From: Microvirga terrestris
GTDB lineage: Bacteria; Pseudomonadota; Alphaproteobacteria; Rhizobiales; Beijerinckiaceae
Direction of reading: 5' to 3'
Length of the DNA: 64,000 nt
NCBI RefSeq assembly: GCF_015694425.1
Contig: NZ_JADQDN010000001.1
Span: 496,001-560,000 of the forward strand
Of the stretch, positions 16,995-25,833 are shown in pieces. Below the pieces are notes generated by a model. It worked only from the letters and a program-made list of their open reading frames with translations. It was not told where the DNA came from and ran no database searches. Numbering within the stretch: position 1 is the first letter of the stretch; every line of letters begins with the position of its first letter. The position numbers and the translations under genes were made by a program.

Positions 16995-18179
16995 CTAGAC
17001 GATGTAAAAATCCTTGTTGGTCATAGCAAGTTTCTTCGAGATTGTTGTGAAGGCTGTCGATGCTCCCTTTCCTGAACCATCGGCATCGTAATACAGAACG
17101 CCACTGTCCTTATCGTAGATAATGCGATCATCCTTATCGTGTGCCTTACCCGAATTGTTGCTCCAGAAGGCATAAGATTTGAGGGTGCCGTTCGCCCCGA
17201 CTTTCGTGAAAACGGCATTGTCCAAGCGAATGGTGTCGTCGATGACCCTGAAGTCCTTGATGGCATCCTTGTTGGTGTACTTGTTGGCTTTGGTGTTGAA
17301 GACGAAAGCATCCCTGCCTGTGCCGCCGTATAGGACATCGTTTCCATTGCCGCCGTACAGATGATCATTGCCTCCCTGGCCGTAGAGCTTGTCATTTCCC
17401 CCGTAGCCCTTGAGGATATTGCTGCCGGATGTTCCATAGAGAGTGTTGTTGCCTGCATAAATGGCTTCTGCACTTGCAGGAGACGACGGAGGCAAGGGTG
17501 AAGATGGAGGCGGTACGGGGAGCAGGCTGGAGAGGCTGAAAGTTCCGTCGTCAAAGTAGAAGGCTTCAACGCCATAGACGACGTCGACGCCCCACCCACC
17601 CGTTCTGTCTATGATCGTTACCGATCCGTCAGCATTGGTGGCAAAGGTGTAGTTGGTGCTGACACCACCGAAACTGGCAGTGTCATAGCCATTTCCTCCG
17701 ACGAGGAGGTCATCGCCGCCTCCGCCACCTAAAGTATCATTTCCTTCGTTACCATAGAGGGCGTCATCGCCGAGATACCCAACGACCAAGTCATCCCCGT
17801 AACCTGCCTTTATGACATCAGCATAGTCATTGCCGTAAAATGCGTCGTGTCCCGGATTGAGGCGGACGTACCATGCTGCAGAATTCAGATCAGAGATAGT
17901 CGTTTGAATGTTGACATCATCAATTTTGAGAACAGCTTCGCCTCCTTGGAAGTAATACATATCTTCGAGAAGAAGCGTGTTGTTGTCATTATATAGAAAG
18001 TAGTTGACGCCTAAGGCGTCAAACGATGCATATCCATAAGCATCGAAGATTATAGTGTTGTACCCTTGATAAAGAGTCCCGGTCAGCCGGTCGGCGGGCA
18101 TGTAGCCCCAGCCCTCGTCTGTATAACCGGACATATCAAATCCGGCTCCCCAGGAATTCGAAATATCGAAGACGGCCAT
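16995..18179 (-). CDS. RTX calcium-binding protein, type I secretion substrate
   Basis: A 394-residue acidic, Tyr/Gly/Asn-rich protein without N-terminal signal. Residues 1-110 are a beta-rich region of unknown type. RTX nonapeptides occur in two blocks, about 113-168 (GYGDDLVVGYLGDDALYGNEGND...) and about 246-297, separated by a proline-rich linker near 220-235. The C-terminal ~100 residues, ending LAMTNKDFYIV, match the end of the larger RTX protein in this window and should be the type I secretion signal region. The gene is noticeably richer in A/T codons than its neighbours. It stands alone, with no ABC exporter or membrane-fusion gene nearby. A role in the extracellular matrix or surface layer is only inferred. 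Confidence 0.88.
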   Translation of the reverse strand: MAVFDISNSWGAGFDMSGYTDEGWGYMPADRLTGTLYQGYNTIIFDAYGYASFDALGVNYFLYNDNNTLLLEDMYYFQGGEAVLKIDDVNIQTTISDLNSAAWYVRLNPGHDAFYGNDYADVIKAGYGDDLVVGYLGDDALYGNEGNDTLGGGGGDDLLVGGNGYDTASFGGVSTNYTFATNADGSVTIIDRTGGWGVDVVYGVEAFYFDDGTFSLSSLLPVPPPSSPLPPSSPASAEAIYAGNNTLYGTSGSNILKGYGGNDKLYGQGGNDHLYGGNGNDVLYGGTGRDAFVFNTKANKYTNKDAIKDFRVIDDTIRLDNAVFTKVGANGTLKSYAFWSNNSGKAHDKDDRIIYDKDSGVLYYDADGSGKGASTAFTTISKKLAMTNKDFYIV

Positions 18180-18537
18180 GTTTTCTCTCTATATGATGCA
18201 AGTATCCAGGCTAATGTTTGTGCCTGTTGCGTCAATAATAGAGTTATTGGCTCTTCAATGAAGAAGGATTACTACTTTGATGCTCAAAAGAACTACTTGA
18301 AGTGAGGATTTGATCTTTTTTGCAGCAGAATACTCAATAGGATTATACGCGAGAGAAATATTCCTCCATTGGGACCGTTCGCATTCTTGGGCAGACTCCA
18401 CCGATTGGGTACAGGAAGAGCATTGAGGCAACGCTAGGCAAGAAGTCCTTCTCTTTCGCTTTGACAAGAGGCTGAAGCGCAAAAGATGAGGGTGCAATCT
18501 ATCGCTTGGGGGAGGCGCTTGACCTCCAAGATGCTAA
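18180..18537. other. AT-rich gap between RTX gene and ohrR-like gene
   Basis: A 358-base AT-rich stretch that should hold the promoter of the RTX gene (minus strand) and the 3' flank of the regulator gene. GAGAGAAAAC directly precedes the RTX start. An 80-codon open frame on the minus strand has no ribosome site and an unusual Cys/Ser/Arg-rich composition, so I do not call it. No repeat or terminator is convincing. Confidence 0.4.
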
Positions 18538-19014
18538 TTACCGCTGCTGTCCCGGGTGAGCGTTTAGACTCTCACGGAGTGCGTTGAGCTGATCCATAAG
18601 GACTTTGAACTTCTCAGCGTCCAAGCCAGTCGCGCACACGACCTCGTTCCAGACCTTCAGCGCTGGTGCCTTAAGGTCATGGCCTTGTTTGGTCAGGCTT
18701 ACCCGAACCTGCCGTTCATCATGAGGGTCGCGCGTCCGACGGACGATTCCGGCGCTCTCAAGCCTCTTTAGGAGTGGCGTAAGCGTTCCGGAGTCGAGGT
18801 GCAGGTGCTGACCGATCTCTTTGACGGTCACGTTGTCTCCCTGCCACAGGACGAGCAGTACAAGGTACTGCGGGTATGTCAGGCCAAGGGGATCAAGTAG
18901 GGGCTTATAGACACGGTTGAAGGCATGAGCCGTTGCATAGGTTGCGAAGCATAGCTGGCTTGAAAGCTCCAGGATTGAATCTGAGCCGCTGTGAGGCGGA
19001 TTCTTTGTGGTCAT
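18538..19014 (-). CDS. MarR-family regulator, OhrR-like
   Basis: A 158-residue winged-helix regulator. The N-terminal segment LSSQLCFATYATAHAFNRVYKPLLDPLGLTYPQYLVLLVLW carries the reactive-cysteine position typical of OhrR organic-peroxide sensors, followed by LDSGTLTPLLKRLESAGIVRRTRDPHDERQVRVSLT, the recognition helix and wing. OhrR proteins repress their target until the cysteine is oxidised by organic hydroperoxide. I chose the ATG with CAGG eight bases upstream over a GTG nine bases further out. The upstream region has two copies of a 22-base AT-rich element, consistent with autoregulation. The usual ohr partner gene is not adjacent; an unknown gene is divergent instead. Confidence 0.87.
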   Translation of the reverse strand: MTTKNPPHSGSDSILELSSQLCFATYATAHAFNRVYKPLLDPLGLTYPQYLVLLVLWQGDNVTVKEIGQHLHLDSGTLTPLLKRLESAGIVRRTRDPHDERQVRVSLTKQGHDLKAPALKVWNEVVCATGLDAEKFKVLMDQLNALRESLNAHPGQQR

Positions 19015-19048
19015 GACAATCACCTGATCATTGCGTCAACGCTTTTAT

Positions 19049-19103
19049 ATTGCGTGCAAGATAATTGTTCAATATTTGGATTGCGCACAATATAATTGTT
19101 CGC
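19049..19103. promoter_or_regulatory. Probable operator pair for the OhrR-like regulator
   Basis: Two direct repeats of 22 bases (ATTGCGTGCAAGATAATTGTTC and its partner starting 31 bases later) match at 19 of 22 positions. The second also forms an inverted repeat, GCGCACAAT-ATA-ATTGTTCGC, with 8 of 9 arm pairs. The 31-base phasing is close to three helical turns. The pair lies between the regulator and the divergent unknown gene, the expected place for a MarR-type operator controlling both. Confidence 0.65.
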
Positions 19104-19206
19104 TACAAAGACGAGGTTGGTGCGTCTCGTCTTGGACTGCCGCCCTCTCAAAGCGCCGGTTGAAGTGACCGGGCCTTGAGGCGCCATTTGGATCATGGAG
19201 AAGATA

Positions 19207-19560
19207 ATGTCGCAGCCTTGTACGACGCTCGGCGATGCCGAAGCGCGACCGCCCCCCTGTCGTGACTTCGTTGAGCAACAGATTGTCCGAGCCTATGTCC
19301 GGCTGATGTTTACCCCAGATCAGGGCAACGGTTCTCGGACCATCACCATCATGCGGATTGGCAGCCTTGATGTACGGTTGACCGAGCACCACCAGAATTA
19401 TGATTTGCCGACTTTTCCGCCATTGTGGGTGGAGCTTTATTCCCCAGAGAGCAACTCAATCATTGCCTATTGCGGCTGCTATGAGTTTGACGAGGACGAG
19501 CTTGATAGCGCTGTAGAATTGGCGTTGTCGGCATACGCACGGCTTGCGAGCTTGCAATGA
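19207..19560 (+). CDS. Unknown protein divergent from the OhrR-like regulator
   Basis: A 117-residue soluble protein with no signal peptide. Visible marks are RTITIMRIGSLDVRLTEHH in the middle, LWVELYSPESNSIIAYCGCYEFDEDELDSAVELAL in the C-terminal half with a CGC pair, and two cysteines near the N-terminus (QPCTT, PPPCRDF). GGAG precedes the chosen ATG by about seven bases; an ATG four codons upstream has no ribosome site. I do not recognise a family. Shared operator-like repeats suggest control by the neighbouring regulator, so a role in peroxide stress is possible but unproven. Confidence 0.65.
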   Translation: MSQPCTTLGDAEARPPPCRDFVEQQIVRAYVRLMFTPDQGNGSRTITIMRIGSLDVRLTEHHQNYDLPTFPPLWVELYSPESNSIIAYCGCYEFDEDELDSAVELALSAYARLASLQ

Positions 19561-19684
19561 TGCGGCAAGGCCCGACAGGAAATTAGCAGGAGCGTTGGGA
19601 AGAAGTGTAGTCTCATGTGTGGGAGTGAGACACGCGTTAAGTGCTTGTCTTACCTCAAGGTATTGACCTTCAACGAGGAAGGGA

Positions 19685-19759
19685 TGGTGCCGGTGGAGAG
19701 GATCGAACTCCCGACCTTCGGTTTACAAAACCGCTGCACTACCGCTGTGCTACACCGGC
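19685..19759 (-). tRNA. tRNA-Thr(TGT)
   Basis: A full cloverleaf reads on the minus strand: acceptor GCCGGTG/CACCGGC, D-arm GCAC/GTGC, anticodon loop TTTGTAA (anticodon TGT), T-arm GGGAG-TTCGATC-CTCTC, discriminator A and encoded CCA. The top pair of the anticodon stem is a G-A mismatch. It points away from the tRNA-Tyr/tRNA-Gly pair 3.5 kb downstream. Confidence 0.95.
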
Positions 19760-19899
19760 CGACTTCATTGGGCTGAGGTAGCAGTACGCGGAGCCGGACG
19801 CAAGTTCCATGCAAACGGAAATATTAAGTGTCCCAGCGCACCGAAACCAACCTCCAATTCTGGGATTGTAAGGCAAACAGCAATCACGGAGTTGGTGCC

Positions 19900-20205
19900 A
19901 TGAAGGCCTCAGGGGCTTCTGTTCAGTGGAGGATCCCGCCGCAAGGCGGCCTCAAGCTTCTCGCCGTTCTCACGATTTTTGCCGGTGCAGGCCTGCTCGG
20001 GGCAGCTGAAGCTGCCCCGGCGAGCCATGGCGTGGCAGCAAAGCCTTCCAAGGAGGCGGTGACATCCGTTTCCGCTAGGGATGTGGAGACCACGTCGTCA
20101 GTCCAGCCCATCACGGGCAGCGATGCTTATTGCGACATCTCTCGCAAGCGTATGTTTGTTGAGGGTGAGGGTTGGATCGTCCGCCGCGTAACCACCTGCT
20201 ACTGA
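19900..20205 (+). CDS. Small exported protein with two conserved-looking cysteines
   Basis: A 101-residue product with an N-terminal hydrophobic helix (about 18-37, LKLLAVLTIFAGAGLLGAAEA) that looks like a signal peptide with cleavage near AEAAPA. The mature part is Ser/Thr/Val-rich and ends SDAYCDISRKRMFVEGEGWIVRRVTTCY, where two cysteines could form a disulfide in the periplasm. CGGAG nine bases before the ATG decides the start. A strong terminator follows. No function is recognised. Confidence 0.7.
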   Translation: MKASGASVQWRIPPQGGLKLLAVLTIFAGAGLLGAAEAAPASHGVAAKPSKEAVTSVSARDVETTSSVQPITGSDAYCDISRKRMFVEGEGWIVRRVTTCY

Positions 20206-20226
20206 CGGACGGCGTTTGCCCAACGA

Positions 20227-20252
20227 AAAGCCCCGCCGTTCGGCGGGGCTTT
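20227..20252. terminator. Bidirectional intrinsic terminator
   Basis: AAAGCCCCGCC and GGCGGGGCTTT form an 11-bp perfect stem around GTTC, with A and T tracts on the two sides. It separates the small exported-protein gene from the convergent transporter gene. Confidence 0.9.
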
Positions 20253-20280
20253 CCTGTTTGGTGAGCGGGTCGTCGGAAGC

Positions 20281-21999
20281 TTAACGCCTCACGCCGGCAC
20301 CCTCGTAGGTCATGATATCTCGGTCCTTGGTCTCTGGCACGAAGAGCAGGCCGACCACGAAGGTCACCAGGGCAATCACGATCGGGTACCACAGACCGTA
20401 GTAGATGTCGCCGGTAGCCGCCACCATCGCGAAGGCCGTGGGAGGCAGCAAGCCGCCGAACCAGCCATTGGCGATGTGATAGGGCAGGGACATCGCGGTG
20501 TAGCGGATACGGGTGGGGAAGAACTCCACCAGGGCGGCGGCGATCGGGCCGTAGACCATCGTGACGTAGATCACGAGGATCGTCAGGATGCCGATGGCCT
20601 TCAGAGCCTGAGCATTGCCGAGGGCATCGAAGAAGCCGCCGACCTTCAGGATGGTCGGATCGCCTGCCTTCGGATAGCCCGCTTCGCCGGCCGCGGTCGT
20701 AAAGGCCGTGATATTGGCCGGAATGGCCGGAGCGATCGGAGTTTCCTTGCCGTTGAACGTGACCTTCGCGGGCGAGCCTGCCGGAGCAGGGACAAGCTCA
20801 TACTTGACCGCAGCGCGGGCGAGCGAGACACGAGCGACATCGCAAGGCGCGGTGAAGGTACGGATTCCCACCGGGTCAAACACCGAGCCGCAGGTTGCAG
20901 GATCAGCCACAACCTGGACTTTCGCGGTCTCGAGAGCCTGATTGAGGCGTGGGCTGACCACGCTCGTCAGGGCCCCGAAGAGCGGGAAGTAGGTGATCGC
21001 CGCGATCAGGCAGCCGCCGAGAATCACCGGCTTACGGCCGATCTTGTCCGACAGGGCACCGAAGAACACGAAACCGCCTGTGCCGAGGATCAGCGACCAG
21101 GCGATGAGCACGTTTGAGGTGAGCAGGTCGACCTTCAGGATGCTCTGGATGAAGAACAGGGCGTAGAACTGGCCCGTGTACCACACCACGGCTTGGCCGA
21201 TCGCAAGGCCGACCAGGGCGATGAGCACCATTTTGGCATTGCCCCACTGACCGAAGGCTTCCTTCAGCGGAGCCTTCGACTGTGTGCCCTCGTCCTTCAT
21301 CTTCTTGAAGGCAGGCGATTCGTGCATCTGGAGACGGATCCAGACCGAGATGGCAAGGAGCACCACGGAGAGGAGGAACGGGATGCGCCAGCCGGCAATC
21401 GGCCAGCCTTCGCCTGTCTGGAAGCCCTGCTCGCCCATCCAGGTGCGCAGCACGAGGATGACAACAAGGGACAGCAGCAGACCGACGGTTGCCGTGATCT
21501 GGATGAAGCTGGTGTAGAAGCCGCGACGGCCCACCGGGGCATGCTCGGCCACATAAACCGCAGCGCCGCCGTACTCGCCGCCGAGGGCGAGGCCCTGGAG
21601 CATGCGCAGCGCGATCAGGACGACAGGAGCGATCCAGCCGATCTGGTTGTAGCTGGGCAGCAGGCCGACCATGAAGGTCGAGAAGCCCATGATCAGGATC
21701 GTCACCAGGAAGGTGTACTTGCGGCCGACGAGATCGCCGATGCGCCCGAAGAAGATGGCGCCGAACGGGCGCACCAGGAAGCCAGCCGCGAAGGCCAGGA
21801 GCGCGAAGACATTACGGGTCGTCACGTCAAAGGCGGAGAAGAACTGCGCGCCGATGATCGTGGCGAGTGAACCGTAGAGATAGAAATCATACCATTCGAA
21901 GACAGTGCCGAGGGAGGAGGCCAGGATGACCTTCCTCTCCTCCTTCGTCATCGGCCGCGGCGCGGCGGCCGAATGCGGCGTGGTTGCTGCTGTTGCCAT
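20281..21999 (-). CDS. MFS transporter, metabolite:H+ symporter (MHS) family
   Basis: A 572-residue, 12-helix inner-membrane transporter. SSLGTVFEWYDFYLYGSL at the start of TM1, GRIGDLVGRKYTF between TM2 and TM3, LRMLQGLALGGEYGGA in TM4 and GALSDKIGRKPVI between TM8 and TM9 are MHS signatures shared with ProP, ShiA and KgtP-type carriers. Such proteins import organic acids or osmolytes with protons. An extra loop of about 110 residues, with two cysteines (ATCGSVFD, APCDVAR), sits between the later helices, facing the periplasm by prediction. GGAAGGGA precedes the chosen ATG; a start five codons earlier overlaps that site. The substrate is unknown. It is the only gene of its unit visible here. 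Confidence 0.92.
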   Translation of the reverse strand: MATAATTPHSAAAPRPMTKEERKVILASSLGTVFEWYDFYLYGSLATIIGAQFFSAFDVTTRNVFALLAFAAGFLVRPFGAIFFGRIGDLVGRKYTFLVTILIMGFSTFMVGLLPSYNQIGWIAPVVLIALRMLQGLALGGEYGGAAVYVAEHAPVGRRGFYTSFIQITATVGLLLSLVVILVLRTWMGEQGFQTGEGWPIAGWRIPFLLSVVLLAISVWIRLQMHESPAFKKMKDEGTQSKAPLKEAFGQWGNAKMVLIALVGLAIGQAVVWYTGQFYALFFIQSILKVDLLTSNVLIAWSLILGTGGFVFFGALSDKIGRKPVILGGCLIAAITYFPLFGALTSVVSPRLNQALETAKVQVVADPATCGSVFDPVGIRTFTAPCDVARVSLARAAVKYELVPAPAGSPAKVTFNGKETPIAPAIPANITAFTTAAGEAGYPKAGDPTILKVGGFFDALGNAQALKAIGILTILVIYVTMVYGPIAAALVEFFPTRIRYTAMSLPYHIANGWFGGLLPPTAFAMVAATGDIYYGLWYPIVIALVTFVVGLLFVPETKDRDIMTYEGAGVRR

Positions 22000-22238
22000 A
22001 GGGTTCCCTTCCATTCATGTGCCCGGTCTGATTCCGGGTTCTGGGCCGCAAGCCCGAATGTCGAGCTTTGAGCCGAGGCATCATGACTGCTCCACGCAGC
22101 CAAGAATCCATCGAACGGGAGGCTACCTCCGGGCTTTCTTTCCACAATTCCCAATTGGTATTTGCGACTTCCGTCTAAGAAGTTACGGGCGAGTCGATAT
22201 TATTTAAATTATTCAGTCTCTTAGATGAATGGCCGGCC

Positions 22239-23063
22239 CTATTTGTTAACGTTGCGGAATGCGCCTTTGACCACAGCGAAAAGGGAAATGGCGGCGGCAT
22301 TCGAGACGTTGAGGCTTTTGATAGCGCCAGGCATGTCCAAGCGTCCGATCACGTCGCAACATTCCCGGGTCCTCTGCCTCAAGCCTTTTCCTTCGGAGCC
22401 GAGCACGAGAACAACCGGCAGGCGGATGTCGATCTCATCCAGATTGGCCTCGCCCGAGGAATCGAGCCCGATTCTCTGATAGCCGCGCTTGCCAAGGGCT
22501 ATCAGCGTGTCGCTGAGGTTGCGGACGATCATGAAAGGGACATGCTCGAGGCCCCCTGACGCGGATTTGGCCAGAACGCCGGTTGCGGCGGGGCTGTGCC
22601 GGGCCGTCGTGATGATGGCTTCAACATCGAAGGCCGCTGCCGTGCGGAGGATGGCGCCCACATTGTGCGGATCGGTGATCTGGTCGAGGGCCAGCACGAC
22701 GCGCTTGCCGCTCAAGGTATCGACCGATGGAGAAGGTAGAGGATCGGCCTCGGCATAGAGCCCCTGATGGACCGCATCCGGCTCCAAGAGACGATTGATC
22801 TCGTCAGGCCGGACAATCTCGGGTTCGATGGGCAACAACGTGCCAAGCTCCTCGCTCAGGCGGCGGGCGGAGTTCTCGGTCGCCAGAAGGCGGCGAATCG
22901 TGCGCTTGCCGTTACGCAAGGCCTCGAAGACCGGATGCCAGCCATAGAGGATGGTCGTGTCGATCTCGAAATTCGGCCGCCAGGCTTTGGGATCTCGGCG
23001 GGCCTGTTTCCCATGACGGCGCTGGAATCGGGGCTTGCTGGAGGGGAAGGGGCGCTCGCTCAT
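22239..23063 (-). CDS. rlmB: 23S rRNA (guanosine-2'-O)-methyltransferase RlmB
   Basis: A 274-residue SpoU methyltransferase. After a basic N-terminal tail (about 1-35), YGWHPVFEALRNGKRTIRRLLATE (about 40-63) is the typical RlmB substrate-binding start. Knot motifs follow: LDQITDPHNVGAILRTAAAF (about 125-144), VLGSEGKGLR (about 217-226) and DMPGAIKSLNVSNAAAISLF (about 241-260). RlmB methylates G2251 in the peptidyl-transferase P loop of 23S rRNA. It is divergent from the tRNA-Tyr/tRNA-Gly transcript, with about 190 bases between. Confidence 0.93.
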   Translation of the reverse strand: MSERPFPSSKPRFQRRHGKQARRDPKAWRPNFEIDTTILYGWHPVFEALRNGKRTIRRLLATENSARRLSEELGTLLPIEPEIVRPDEINRLLEPDAVHQGLYAEADPLPSPSVDTLSGKRVVLALDQITDPHNVGAILRTAAAFDVEAIITTARHSPAATGVLAKSASGGLEHVPFMIVRNLSDTLIALGKRGYQRIGLDSSGEANLDEIDIRLPVVLVLGSEGKGLRQRTRECCDVIGRLDMPGAIKSLNVSNAAAISLFAVVKGAFRNVNK

Positions 23064-23147
23064 GCTCTTTGGATCTCACGTGTTATCCGGACGCCATAGC
23101 ACAAGGAGCGGCCATTCACGACCGTCCGATTTCGGTGCGCTTTGAGG

Positions 23148-23176
23148 TTGACACCGGCCATCCACCTCACCATAAG
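23148..23176 (+). promoter_or_regulatory. Candidate promoter of the tRNA-Tyr/tRNA-Gly transcript
   Basis: TTGACA, a 17-base spacer and CATAAG resemble a housekeeping promoter. It lies about 80 bases before tRNA-Tyr and may also feed the lipoprotein and tuf genes downstream, since I see no terminator between them. Confidence 0.5.
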
Positions 23177-23254
23177 AGCGCCACGGAGCGCCGAGCCTAA
23201 GGCGAAGCGGTCCGCGGAACAGCCTCGGCGTTGTGCGTTCGGGTTGGGTTCTAA

Positions 23255-23339
23255 GGGGGAATGTCCCGAGCGGCAAAGGGGGCGGACTGTAAATCCGCTG
23301 GCTATGCCTTCGTAGGTTCGAGTCCTACTTCCCCCACCA
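23255..23339 (+). tRNA. tRNA-Tyr(GTA)
   Basis: Class II tRNA with long variable arm: acceptor GGGGGAA/TTCCCCC, anticodon stem-loop GCGGA-CTGTAAA-TCCGC (anticodon GTA), T-loop TTCGAGT, discriminator A and encoded CCA. tRNA-Gly follows 17 bases later. Confidence 0.96.
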
Positions 23340-23356
23340 CCCAATCAAACTGGCAT

Positions 23357-23430
23357 GCGGGTGTAGCTCAATGGTAGAGCAGCAGCCTTCCAAGCTGAAT
23401 ACGAGGGTTCGATTCCCTTCACCCGCTCCA
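23357..23430 (+). tRNA. tRNA-Gly(TCC)
   Basis: Cloverleaf with acceptor GCGGGTG/CACCCGC, D-arm GCTC/GAGC, anticodon loop CTTCCAA (anticodon TCC), T-loop TTCGATT, discriminator T and encoded CCA. Probably cotranscribed with tRNA-Tyr. Confidence 0.96.
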
Positions 23431-23475
23431 ATCCCCTAATCCATCAAATCTTCTCTTCCGAACCTTGGTGCTTTT

Positions 23476-24081
23476 ATGTTTCTCAGATGCATCGTTGTAG
23501 CGTTAACATGTGCATTTCTGGGTGGATGTCTTTCCGTCCCGCCCCACGATTTGGCTGCCCAAGATCTTGGCCGATACAGGATCGTCGAGGTTGCTGTGGA
23601 AGGTGCGGAGAGCATCCGGTCGTGGCCCACGGAGGAGGAGCGTTTCGTTCAATCCGGCGTTGTCGATGCCGCCACGGCTGATCGGATCAGATCTGAGCCT
23701 GCCACGAACTTTCCGCAACTGGGAGCGCATTTCAAGCAGGTATTGACGGCGCGGCTGAAGGACGAATTTATTGGCCTAACCGCGCCGGTCTTTGCCGGAA
23801 ATCAGCCGGCTACTGCGGTGGTTCGTGTGAAGACATTCGACATTCCGTCCATTGCGCGACGTGCCTTCGTCGATAATACGGCCAAGTTCCAGGCCGATAT
23901 CGAGATCCGCGACAAGGCAACCGGGCGAGTTATTTTGCGATACGATGGACGCTTGCAGACGAAACCGCTGATTGGCGGCGTGGCGACGGGTATCGCTTTG
24001 GCTTTCGAAGGTCCAGATCTTGGTTATTCAATGATCACCGATTATCTGTCCGCCTATCGAAACTGGCTCTTGCGTAACTGA
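23476..24081 (+). CDS. Predicted lipoprotein between tRNA-Gly and tuf
   Basis: A 201-residue lipoprotein. The signal peptide [18 protein letters not shown] ends in a lipobox (LGGC), placing the lipidated cysteine at residue 18. The mature part is soluble: VTxRLKDEF-like helix near 90-97, then alternating strands ([35 protein letters not shown]), and a C-terminal [27 protein letters not shown]. It resembles periplasmic proteins of unknown function that I cannot name. The residue after the cysteine is Leu, which does not give the Asp inner-membrane retention signal, so outer-membrane anchoring is likely. It sits 45 bases after tRNA-Gly and 67 before tuf, in a place usually filled by tRNAs only. 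Confidence 0.82.
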   Translation: MFLRCIVVALTCAFLGGCLSVPPHDLAAQDLGRYRIVEVAVEGAESIRSWPTEEERFVQSGVVDAATADRIRSEPATNFPQLGAHFKQVLTARLKDEFIGLTAPVFAGNQPATAVVRVKTFDIPSIARRAFVDNTAKFQADIEIRDKATGRVILRYDGRLQTKPLIGGVATGIALAFEGPDLGYSMITDYLSAYRNWLLRN

Positions 24082-24148
24082 GCAAAGAGCCCTATTGGGC
24101 GGCACGAGTTTGCCGTTCAGGTATCAAGCGTGTCGAGGATCTAAGGAC

Positions 24149-25339
<1,191 letters not shown>

Positions 25340-25347
25340 ATGAGATC

Positions 25348-25371
25348 CAGGTGGCGGGTTTCCGCCACCTG
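25348..25371 (+). terminator. Hairpin after tuf copy 1
   Basis: CAGGTGGCGG and CCGCCACCTG form a perfect 10-bp stem around GTTT directly after tuf. No T-run follows, so it may be a processing or 3'-end stabilising hairpin instead of a terminator; tRNA-Trp begins 12 bases later. Confidence 0.5.
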
Positions 25372-25382
25372 TTGACCGCCGG

Positions 25383-25459
25383 AGGAGTGTAGCTCAATCG
25401 GCTAGAGCACCGGTCTCCAAAACCGGGGGTTGGGGGTTCGAGTCCCTCCACTCCTGCCA
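25383..25459 (+). tRNA. tRNA-Trp(CCA)
   Basis: Cloverleaf with acceptor AGGAGTG/CACTCCT, D-arm GCTC/GAGC, anticodon stem-loop CCGGT-CTCCAAA-ACCGG (anticodon CCA), T-loop TTCGAGT, discriminator G and encoded CCA. It lies between tuf and secE, the common bacterial arrangement. Confidence 0.97.
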
Positions 25460-25518
25460 GCGGTCGACAAAGCGGACGTTTTGCTCTAAAGAGCGGTCCG
25501 CAGATGGTTTGAACAGGT

Positions 25519-25547
25519 GGCGCGAGGCTTGAAAACAGCCTCGCGCC
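25519..25547 (+). terminator. Strong hairpin between tRNA-Trp and secE
   Basis: GGCGCGAGGCT and AGCCTCGCGCC form an 11-bp perfect stem around TGAAAAC, followed by CCTTCAATTT. It could end part of the tRNA transcript or act as an attenuator before secE-nusG. The tail is only moderately T-rich. Confidence 0.55.
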
Positions 25548-25620
25548 CCTTCAATTTGGGCACAAGCGTGCCTCAGAGGACGTTCGTCGCCGCTCTAAAA
25601 GGTGGCGCGGGCGCAGAAAA

Positions 25621-25821
25621 ATGGCGAAGACGAACCCGTTCGATTTCATACAGCAGGTCCGCTCGGAAGCCGCGAAGGTGACCTGGCCGACGCGCAAGGA
25701 GACCATGATCACGACCGCCATGGTGTTCGTGATGGTGGTGCTTGCCAGCATCTTCTTTCTGGTCGTCGATCAGGCGATCGGCTGGGGCGTTCGCTCGGTG
25801 ATCCTTGGGCTTGGCGGTTAA
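25621..25821 (+). CDS. secE: Preprotein translocase subunit SecE
   Basis: A 66-residue single-helix subunit of the SecYEG channel. The amphipathic segment FIQQVRSEAAKVTWPTRKET (about 9-28), with the conserved KVTWPTR, precedes one transmembrane helix (about 31-52). This is the short form normal for alphaproteobacteria, without the two extra helices of the E. coli protein. nusG starts 12 bases after its stop. Confidence 0.96.
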   Translation: MAKTNPFDFIQQVRSEAAKVTWPTRKETMITTAMVFVMVVLASIFFLVVDQAIGWGVRSVILGLGG

Positions 25822-25833
25822 GGGGTGGATGCA

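Noticed and set aside
18255..18497. 80-codon minus-strand frame in the AT-rich gap before the OhrR-like gene
   Set aside because: No ribosome site, odd Cys/Ser/Arg composition, and no structural pattern.
22190..22215. AT-rich near-palindrome (ATTATTTAAATTATT) between the transporter and rlmB, considered as an origin or operator
   Set aside because: Short and without repeated boxes; ordinary AT-rich intergenic DNA explains it.
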